From NCBI GenBank assembly GCA_934728205.1, contig CAKVEH010000095.1:1-5373 (forward strand): a DNA stretch of 5,373 nt, in the 5' to 3' direction. Of this stretch, positions 1 through 4,381 are shown in pieces. The DNA comes from an uncultured Helicobacteraceae bacterium. Lineage in GTDB: Bacteria > Campylobacterota > Campylobacteria > Campylobacterales > Helicobacteraceae. The notes below the pieces were generated by a model, which made no database searches, was not told the DNA's origin, and saw nothing but the letters and a program-made list of their open reading frames with translations. The translations under genes and the position numbers were made by a program. Numbering within the stretch: position 1 is the first letter of the stretch; each line of letters begins with the position of its first letter.

Positions 1-350
1 GTGTAAGTATGCAAGCCAAACATAGCTTCGCCAAAACCTTGTCCTATATCGCGTCCTGCGTGGTTACCGATATGTCGCAAGCCCTCAAACAAAAACCAAA
101 AGCCTGTGAGGAACACCGCTACCATATACTTGATTTTCACGCCATAGCGCACCATAAATAGCCCCAAAATCCCAACGATAATCATACCAAATCGCTCGTG
201 TCCGCATAGCAAGCAAGGAGATTCTCCTTTGACAAAGCCTAAGTAGAGGTTTGCCATACCCACAGGGACTACCAAAATAAGTAGCACGGCAGTTGCCATT
301 ACGAGATTGAAATTTTTCTCTGTGAGAAGTTTATCAAATAGCTCTTTCAT
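1..350 (-). CDS. dsbI: DsbI, DsbB-like inner-membrane thiol oxidoreductase (C-terminal part outside window)
   Basis: The leftward frame from ATG at 350 is open to the window edge, giving 116 complete codons of a longer protein. The N-terminus is short and charged, followed by a hydrophobic segment (about residues 15-38) and then SPCLLCGHERFG, where C46 and C49 form the CxxC pair placed just after the first helix as in DsbB. Two more hydrophobic stretches follow (about 55-70 and 74-90), then RHIGNHAGRDIGQGFG, which I recognise from campylobacterial DsbI proteins. DsbB/DsbI proteins reoxidise periplasmic thiol-disulfide oxidoreductases and pass electrons to quinones in the inner membrane. It directly follows dba, with its ribosome-binding site GGAGG (356-360) abutting the dba stop, which suggests translational coupling. 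The missing C-terminus means a second cysteine pair or any extra periplasmic domain cannot be assessed. Confidence 0.85.
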   Translation of the reverse strand, partial: MKELFDKLLTEKNFNLVMATAVLLILVVPVGMANLYLGFVKGESPCLLCGHERFGMIIVGILGLFMVRYGVKIKYMVAVFLTGFWFLFEGLRHIGNHAGRDIGQGFGEAMFGLHTY

Positions 351-365
351 AACAGCCTCCTACTA
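351..365 (-). promoter_or_regulatory. Stop/ribosome-binding-site overlap coupling dba to dsbI
   Basis: On the leftward strand the junction reads TAGTAGGAGGCTGTTATG. The dba stop TAG (363-365) is followed directly by a second in-frame TAG, and the second TAG merges into the TAGGAGG ribosome-binding sequence (complement of 356-362), 5 bases before the dsbI ATG. Ribosomes ending dba are thus delivered onto the dsbI start. Confidence 0.7.
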
Positions 366-530
366 CAGCGTAATACCTGGGACCCAAGACGCCGCAGACG
401 CCACAAGCCACAACACTACATCAAAGGCAATCACCCCAGCGATGATGCCAAACGCCAATCGTTCTTTTTGCGGTTTAAACCAAATCAGCAAAACCGCTAT
501 GAATGCCAAGAGATACTCTAGGAACTCCAT
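363..530 (-). CDS. dba: Dba-like small two-helix membrane protein (DsbI accessory)
   Basis: A 55-residue frame starts at ATG 530 after a strong ribosome-binding site (AAGGAGG, complement of 538-544, 7-base spacer) and ends in tandem TAG TAG. The protein has two hydrophobic segments, about residues 3-18 (FLEYLLAFIAVLLIWF) and 27-50, joined by a short basic KPQKER loop, so it is probably an inner-membrane hairpin. It has no cysteines, so it is not itself a thiol redox enzyme. Size, membrane character and position immediately upstream of dsbI match Dba, the small accessory protein co-transcribed with DsbI in Campylobacter jejuni. There the pair is reported to be iron/Fur-responsive and translationally coupled. 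Identity rests mainly on context and topology because so short a sequence carries little family signal. Confidence 0.75.
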   Translation of the reverse strand: MEFLEYLLAFIAVLLIWFKPQKERLAFGIIAGVIAFDVVLWLVASAASWVPGITL

Positions 531-537
531 AATAAAT

Positions 538-583
538 CCTCCTTGTGAAACAAAATTTCGGGTAATTTAGCAAACCTCCTTGT
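538..583 (-). promoter_or_regulatory. dba leader with duplicated ribosome-binding sequence
   Basis: The 9-base word ACAAGGAGG occurs twice on the leftward strand (complements of 538-546 and 575-583), 37 bases apart. The proximal copy sits 7 bases before the dba ATG and is the functional site. The distal copy has no correctly spaced start codon: the nearest is a TTG only one base downstream (573). It may be an orphan, a ribosome standby site or the relic of a leader peptide. Confidence 0.55.
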
Positions 584-608
584 TTGTAACTTAATTACAC
601 ACGAAGCT

Positions 609-617
609 ATCGTAGCA
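609..617 (-). promoter_or_regulatory. Probable promoter -10 of dba-dsbI
   Basis: The leftward strand reads AAATTTTGCTACGATAGC, in which TGC TACGAT is an extended -10 (4 of 6 to TATAAT) preceded by a T-rich stretch, the usual appearance of campylobacterial housekeeping promoters, which lack a clear -35. Transcription would start near 602, giving a leader of about 70 bases that includes both AAGGAGG copies. It is assigned by eye only. Confidence 0.4.
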
Positions 618-772
618 AAATTTCTACACAAAAGTGCTAAATATGGCTATTTTATAAATGTTTTTGTTGTATTTGTTACATTTTATAAAAAAAAAACACC
701 TATTTTACACAATTTTCGTGCATTTGTAAGGTAGTAGTATTTCTGTAAAATGCTCTATCCAAAATACAAAAT

Positions 773-1042
773 CTAACTCAACTGCGCGCTATGCTCTGAT
801 TCTATAATCCACTCGATAATTTCTACGATGGCATTATGATTCTCAAATATTTCATTTTTTTTATTATCTCCATATATTGCAATCAAGGATTGCAAAAAAA
901 CACTATTACTAAAAAGTGGTGAGTTAAATTCCCGTGCCTTTTGGAGGATTTGAGATAAAAGAGCATTGCTTGTGTCGTGGGGAGATATTATTGGATGATT
1001 ATGCGCACCATAAAGGGCTTTTAATGCTTTTTTATCGTTCAT
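773..1042 (-). CDS. flhX: FlhX, FlhB C-terminal-domain paralogue
   Basis: The 89-residue protein begins at ATG 1042, chosen because AAAGG (complement of 1050-1054) sits 7 bases upstream. An in-frame ATG at 1066 would add 8 residues but has only a poor site inside the end of ribE. The sequence follows the small cytoplasmic FlhB/FlhB2 pattern: KKALKALYG (4-12), a His/Pro strand ending HPIIS (16-20), the helix LLSQILQKAREF (28-39), then SPLF (41-44) matching the VPI-type turn, the helix FLQSLIAI (49-56), and a final helix with AIVEIIEWIIE. The NPTH autocleavage motif and membrane domain of full-length FlhB are absent, so it is a stand-alone C-terminal-domain homologue. In H. pylori, as I recall, such a protein is encoded beside riboflavin synthase, and these proteins can partly replace the FlhB C-terminus in flagellar export. 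Sequence identity is low, so this rests on pattern plus neighbourhood. Confidence 0.72.
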   Translation of the reverse strand: MNDKKALKALYGAHNHPIISPHDTSNALLSQILQKAREFNSPLFSNSVFLQSLIAIYGDNKKNEIFENHNAIVEIIEWIIESEHSAQLS

Positions 1043-1074
1043 TTGCGCACCTTTAGATTCTATCATCGCACGCT

Positions 1075-1713
1075 TTAGTATTGCATTTCAAAGCGATGGA
1101 CTTGCTCCCAAAGAGCACCATTTGTCTTATCAGTAGAATCTTTAAGCAATGTGCGCAACACACCATAAGCATTACGCACAAACATATCAGTTTCGATATT
1201 TACCTTGCGTGAGACCTTGTATTCACAAAAGAGTGTATTTTTAAGTGTATGCGGGATAATGGTGAGGTAAAAACCATTTTTTTGCTTCTCTCCAATAGTC
1301 AAGCTCACACCATCGATACACACCGAGCCTTTTGGCAAAATGCACGCAAGTGTGCTTTGAGCTGTGGTGATGAAAAATACGCTTTGGGTTTGCTGATGGG
1401 AGATAGATTCTATCACGCCCACACCATCAATGTGCCCCTGCACGATATGCCCATCAAGTCGAGAATCTGCGCGCAACGCAGGCTCGATATGCACGCGGGA
1501 TTTTGCTTTGAAATTCTCTAATGCAATGGTGGCTTGCGTCTCTTTGCTAAGCTGTGCAACAAAGCCATCGTGCTCTGTGCTTATAGCGGTAAGGCACGCA
1601 CCATTAACCGCGATAGAATCTCCAATCTTTGGGGTATAATCACATTTCACCCTTAGTGCATTATCCCTAAAATAAAGCACCTCACCCATCTCTCTAATAA
1701 GTCCGCTAAACAT
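1075..1713 (-). CDS. ribE: Riboflavin synthase alpha subunit
   Basis: This 212-residue protein has the typical length and duplicated lumazine-binding architecture of the enzyme that dismutates two 6,7-dimethyl-8-ribityllumazine molecules to riboflavin (EC 2.5.1.9) in the cytoplasm. The N-terminal half starts MFSG and contains GDSIAVNGACLT (31-42). The DGHIVQGHIDGVG signature (87-99) lies between the two barrels. The second half repeats the motif as KGSVCIDGVSLT (128-139), followed by IPHT (153-156) and VNIETDMFVR (171-180). The ATG at 1713 gives the canonical MFSG start and has AAGGG (complement of 1724-1728) ten bases upstream. It is the first gene of a leftward pair with flhX (32-base gap) and diverges from tatD. 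The leader is too short for an FMN riboswitch. Some H. pylori annotations call it ribC. Confidence 0.97.
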   Translation of the reverse strand: MFSGLIREMGEVLYFRDNALRVKCDYTPKIGDSIAVNGACLTAISTEHDGFVAQLSKETQATIALENFKAKSRVHIEPALRADSRLDGHIVQGHIDGVGVIESISHQQTQSVFFITTAQSTLACILPKGSVCIDGVSLTIGEKQKNGFYLTIIPHTLKNTLFCEYKVSRKVNIETDMFVRNAYGVLRTLLKDSTDKTNGALWEQVHRFEMQY

Positions 1714-1765
1714 TATAATTTTTCCCTTAAAAATTATTTTTTTATGTTAGAATCCAAACTTCTTA

Positions 1766-1774
1766 ATTTTAGCA
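1766..1774 (-). promoter_or_regulatory. Probable promoter -10 of ribE-flhX
   Basis: The leftward strand reads TGCTAAAAT, an extended -10 with 5 of 6 matches to TATAAT. The inferred start near 1759 gives a leader of about 45 bases. There is no obvious -35, as is usual in this group. Confidence 0.5.
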
Positions 1775-1786
1775 TAACTTGTTGCA

Positions 1787-1792
1787 TATATT
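1787..1792 (+). promoter_or_regulatory. Possible promoter -10 of the tatD operon
   Basis: TATATT (5 of 6 to TATAAT) lies after GTTGCA and would start transcription near 1799, about 46 bases before the tatD ATG. TACTAT at 1794-1799 is a weaker alternative. It would be arranged back to back with the ribE promoter, each -10 falling near the other's -35 region. Confidence 0.35.
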
Positions 1793-1804
1793 TTACTATG
1801 TAGC

Positions 1805-1827
1805 TTTGGAATTTGAGCAATTCCAAA
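1805..1827. repeat. Perfect 9-bp inverted repeat upstream of tatD
   Basis: TTTGGAATT (1805-1813) and AATTCCAAA (1819-1827) are exact reverse complements separated by TGAGC. The repeat ends 7 bases before the AGGAGG at 1835-1840. It could act as DNA (operator for a dimeric repressor just downstream of the start site) or as an RNA hairpin in the tatD leader. No T run follows, so it is not a standard terminator. Confidence 0.7.
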
Positions 1828-1844
1828 AATCTTTAGGAGGGGAG

Positions 1845-2717
1845 ATGTCAGCATTCACGCAAGCATTGATGATAGATACACATTGTCATTTAGACCTTAC
1901 GCACTATGATGATGATAGAGAATCTGTGCTAAAAAATGCCCACAATGCTGGCGTGAAGCAAATCATCATTCCCGCTACAGACATCGCCACACTACCAAAA
2001 GCCAAAGCCATCGCACATAAATACGATAATGTATTTTTTGCTGTTGGCACGCACCCTTGCGATATTGATACATTTGATATTGCTATGCTAAGGGAGTTTA
2101 TCGATGATAAAAAGTGTGTCGCTGTGGGAGAATGCGGACTTGATTACTTCCACTTACCACAAACTAGCAATGACAAAGAAATTGGGAGCATTAAACAAAG
2201 GCAAAAAGATATTTTTGTCGCCCAAATAGAACTTGCATTAGAGTTTGATAAACCACTTATCGTGCACATACGAGAATCTTCGCAAGATGCTTTTGATGTT
2301 TTAGATTCTTACAAAGGCGTGCGTGGCGTGCTGCATTGCTATAATGCTGATAAAATTTTACTTGGCTTAAGTGGGCGATTTTTTTATGGTGTTGGCGGTA
2401 TCTGCACTTTTAAAAATGCCAAATCTCTGCTTGAAGTCCTCCCTCTTATTCCAAGAGAGAGAATCTTGCTTGAGACAGATGCACCATATCTCACACCACA
2501 CCCGCATAGAGGCACGCGCAATGAGCCACAATATATCCCACTTATTGCGCAAAAAATTGCAGAAATTTTAGGAATCTCATTTGCTGAAGTCTGTTTGCAA
2601 AGCACAACAAATGCGTATAATCTTTTCAATGAGATGCCACGATTGGTGTCATTGCAAAACGATACTAGGGCAAATAGAGATTCTCTACATCATTTATCAA
2701 AGGAGCGAGCCGTATGA
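1845..2717 (+). CDS. tatD: TatD-family metal-dependent hydrolase/DNase
   Basis: This is a 290-residue protein from ATG 1845, chosen for the AGGAGG at 1835-1840. An ATG at 1779 would add an unconserved hydrophobic stretch across the inverted repeat, and the ATG at 1869 lacks a ribosome-binding site. The metal ligands of the TatD barrel are visible: DTHCH (H13, H15), GECGLDY (E96), VHIRES (H141), LHCY (H164) and ETDAPYL (D212), followed by the HRGTRNEP signature (221-228). TatD proteins are cytoplasmic two-metal nucleases with 3'-5' exonuclease activity, linked to DNA repair; despite the name they are not part of Tat export. The usual TatD end near NAYNLFN (256-262) is followed by about 28 extra residues, which also carry the mltD ribosome-binding site. 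The stop overlaps the mltD start as ATGA. It is first gene of the rightward operon. Confidence 0.95.
   Translation: MSAFTQALMIDTHCHLDLTHYDDDRESVLKNAHNAGVKQIIIPATDIATLPKAKAIAHKYDNVFFAVGTHPCDIDTFDIAMLREFIDDKKCVAVGECGLDYFHLPQTSNDKEIGSIKQRQKDIFVAQIELALEFDKPLIVHIRESSQDAFDVLDSYKGVRGVLHCYNADKILLGLSGRFFYGVGGICTFKNAKSLLEVLPLIPRERILLETDAPYLTPHPHRGTRNEPQYIPLIAQKIAEILGISFAEVCLQSTTNAYNLFNEMPRLVSLQNDTRANRDSLHHLSKERAV
2699..2717 (+). promoter_or_regulatory. mltD ribosome-binding site within tatD, with ATGA overlap
   Basis: AAAGGAG (2699-2705) lies in the last codons of tatD, 8 bases before the mltD ATG (2714). The ATGA at 2714-2717 is both the mltD start and the tatD stop, indicating coupled translation. 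Confidence 0.75.
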
Positions 2718-3898
2718 AAACATACAATCTTTACAAAAAAAATCTATTAAAAAGTGCATTTGCACTTGCTTTCACTTTTACCCTTAGTGTATCTTGTCTT
2801 CTCTCAAATGCGCGTGGTGGAGACTACTACGCATTTATGAGTGATGATAATATGAAAGTCTTGCAATCTTTTGGATTAGAATATGATTTCTTGCCAGAGC
2901 AAAGCGAATATAAAGACAGGATAGAAACCAAATCTGACTACTTTTTCAAAAAGTTTGAAAATAGCTATTTGTTTATTCCAACCATTCGCAGTATTATCGC
3001 ACAAGAGGATTTACCACAGGAGTTTTTGTTTGTGGCGATGATTGAATCAGAATTTGCACTCAATGCAAAAAGTCCCAAAAAAGCCTCTGGAATCTGGCAA
3101 TTTATGCCGGGCACTGCAAGATTTATGGGCTTAGAGGTAAATAAAAACATTGATGAACGCTATGATGTCATCAAAAGCACGCGTGCCGCACTCTCTTATC
3201 TAAAATATCTTTATGAGATTACAGGCGAGTGGTATCTTGCGGTTATGGCGTATAATTGTGGAAATGGTCGTGTGAAACGAGCGATTGAAGAAGCTGGTGG
3301 AGATATGCGCCTTAGCACACTCCTTGATGATGAAAAAGCCTATCTTCCCGCAGAAACACGCAACTATATCCGCAAAATTGTAGCAATGAGTTTAACCTTT
3401 AATGACGCTGATTTTTTGCGTAATAGCGATATGGAATATTTGCTTAATCGTGGGGCGACTGATTCTCTTGCTGTGGTAAAATTAAGAAGTGGAACTTCGC
3501 TTGATGCTGTGGCGCGAAGTGCTGGGATTAGTCTAAAAGAACTTAAAAAATATAATTTGCATTTTAAGAAAAACATAATTCCACAAGGTAAAGGTAAGGA
3601 ATACAATGTCTATCTGCCTTATGAAAATCTTGCAAGATTCCATAGAAACTTCAAAGGATACAAGGGAACACCTACCGATAGAAATACACAAAATGCAACA
3701 AAAGTCGCAAACGCACAACAACCAATCTCCCCCAGTATAGAATCTGTGCATATCATACATAGAGTAAAAAAGGGTGAAACGCTCAGCTCTATCTCTAGGA
3801 AGTATAACACCAATATCAATGAGATTAAGCGTGCAAATGGGCTAAAAGATGCTTCTATCAACATTAACCAAAAGTTAGTTGTCCCCACAAAAGGCTAA
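2714..3898 (+). CDS. mltD: MltD-like membrane-bound/periplasmic lytic transglycosylase with LysM domain
   Basis: The 394-residue protein starts with a basic n-region and a hydrophobic core (about residues 14-31), with a plausible signal-peptidase I site after A33 (SNA/RG). The family-1 SLT domain follows: the catalytic glutamate is E111 in MIESEF, then SPKKASGIWQFMPGTA (120-135) and the MAYNCGNGRV motif (178-187). The LysM domain at about 347-392 (HRVKKGETLSSISRKYNTN onward to KLVVP) should bind peptidoglycan. A weaker LysM-like stretch lies at about 254-302. Such enzymes cleave the MurNAc-GlcNAc bond to 1,6-anhydro products and remodel the cell wall. In H. pylori the counterpart (annotated dniR/mltD) also follows tatD. 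C28 lies in LSVSC, a poor lipobox, so lipid anchoring is uncertain. Confidence 0.93.
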   Translation: MKTYNLYKKNLLKSAFALAFTFTLSVSCLLSNARGGDYYAFMSDDNMKVLQSFGLEYDFLPEQSEYKDRIETKSDYFFKKFENSYLFIPTIRSIIAQEDLPQEFLFVAMIESEFALNAKSPKKASGIWQFMPGTARFMGLEVNKNIDERYDVIKSTRAALSYLKYLYEITGEWYLAVMAYNCGNGRVKRAIEEAGGDMRLSTLLDDEKAYLPAETRNYIRKIVAMSLTFNDADFLRNSDMEYLLNRGATDSLAVVKLRSGTSLDAVARSAGISLKELKKYNLHFKKNIIPQGKGKEYNVYLPYENLARFHRNFKGYKGTPTDRNTQNATKVANAQQPISPSIESVHIIHRVKKGETLSSISRKYNTNINEIKRANGLKDASININQKLVVPTKG

Positions 3899-3901
3899 TA
3901 A

Positions 3902-4381
3902 ATGGCAAGAATCTGCCATTTATTTTTGCTACTTCTCTCGTGTATCGTAGCGGCAGAAAAACTTGAAATAAAAGCACAAAGTTTCACTATCAACAACATA
4001 ATCAATCTCGCCGAACTCGATGGTGAAGTTTTTATCAAAAAAGGTGAGGATATGCTATGGGCTGATAAAGTTGTCATCAAAATGGACAAAAAGCGCAAAC
4101 CACTTGAATACACGGCCACAGGCAATGTGCGATTCCTCGCACATCAACAAGAACGCGAAATCAATGGCAGTGCGCAAAAAATCATCTATGACACACAAAA
4201 TGATGAATATCGTCTCTACAACAATGCAAAAATCACTGAAAAAGGCGAAAAAAATGCCATTACAGGCGATTACATTACATTTAACACAAAAAAAGGGCAA
4301 GCCCAATCACAAGGCACACATAATCGCCCAACAACGCTTATTTTTATGCTTGATGAGAATCAAAAGGACAATAAACAATGA
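3902..4381 (+). CDS. lptA: LptA, periplasmic LPS-transport bridge protein (OstA-like)
   Basis: This 159-residue protein starts 3 bases after mltD, with AAAAGG (3889-3894) as ribosome-binding site. Residues 1-18 form a short signal peptide (cleavage expected at VAA/EK). The rest is a run of beta strands in the OstA/LptA style: IKAQSFTINNI, GEVFIKKGEDMLWADKVVI (41-59), YTATGNVRF, then AQKIIYDTQNDEYRLYNNAKI and the AITGDYITFN strand. LptA forms a beta-jellyroll filament that carries lipopolysaccharide across the periplasm from LptC to LptD. The length suits a single jellyroll. The neighbours mltD and engB match the order I recall in Campylobacter and H. pylori, except that lptC is not next to it here. 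LLSC near residue 14 resembles a lipobox, but the hydrophobic core before it would be very short. The stop overlaps the engB start as ATGA. Confidence 0.88.
   Translation: MARICHLFLLLLSCIVAAEKLEIKAQSFTINNIINLAELDGEVFIKKGEDMLWADKVVIKMDKKRKPLEYTATGNVRFLAHQQEREINGSAQKIIYDTQNDEYRLYNNAKITEKGEKNAITGDYITFNTKKGQAQSQGTHNRPTTLIFMLDENQKDNKQ
4364..4381 (+). promoter_or_regulatory. engB ribosome-binding site and ATGA overlap with lptA
   Basis: AAGGA (4364-4368) stands 9 bases before the engB ATG at 4378, inside the last codons of lptA. ATGA at 4378-4381 joins the engB start to the lptA stop, so the two genes are translationally linked. Confidence 0.7.

Larger units (their letters stand above)
531..772. 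other. Gene-free region between flhX and dba
   Basis: No supportable gene lies here. Besides the dba leader and promoter it contains an imperfect inverted repeat (TTTTATAAATG at 650-660 against CATTTTATAAAA at 679-690, one unpaired base, 18-base spacer) and a run of ten A (687-696; ten T on the leftward strand). The T run could help end flhX transcription, but the only stem upstream of it (around 709-723) is short, has wobble pairs and stands about ten bases away, so I do not call a terminator. The inverted repeat lies about 50-90 bases upstream of the predicted dba start and could be an operator. Confidence 0.5.

Noticed and set aside
307..570. 87-residue rightward frame opposite dba-dsbI
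   Set aside because: It is antisense to two well supported genes, has no ribosome-binding site and shows a Ser/Asn/Thr-rich composition typical of a shadow frame.
471..573. Short TTG-initiated leader frame after the distal AAGGAGG of dba
   Set aside because: The TTG at 573 is only one base from the ribosome-binding sequence, too close for initiation, and the peptide looks like an out-of-frame reading of dba.
687..723. Rho-independent terminator for flhX
   Set aside because: A T10 run is present on the leftward strand, but the only nearby stem has about six pairs including wobbles and is separated from the run by about ten bases.
1043..1066. Upstream ATG at 1066 extending flhX by 8 residues
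   Set aside because: Its ribosome-binding site would be only a weak TAAAG overlapping the ribE stop, whereas ATG 1042 has AAAGG at 7 bases. It cannot be fully excluded.
1714..1759. FMN riboswitch in front of ribE
   Set aside because: The leader is about 45 bases and AT-rich, far too short and without the conserved RFN core.
1779..1844. Upstream ATG extending tatD by 22 residues
   Set aside because: The added peptide is unlike TatD N-termini and spans the inverted repeat, there is no ribosome-binding site before 1779, and AGGAGG stands just before the ATG at 1845.
2795..2800. MltD as a lipoprotein anchored at C28
   Set aside because: LSVSC has Ser at -3 in place of Leu/Val/Ile, and a good signal-peptidase I site follows at SNA. 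The issue is left open rather than called.
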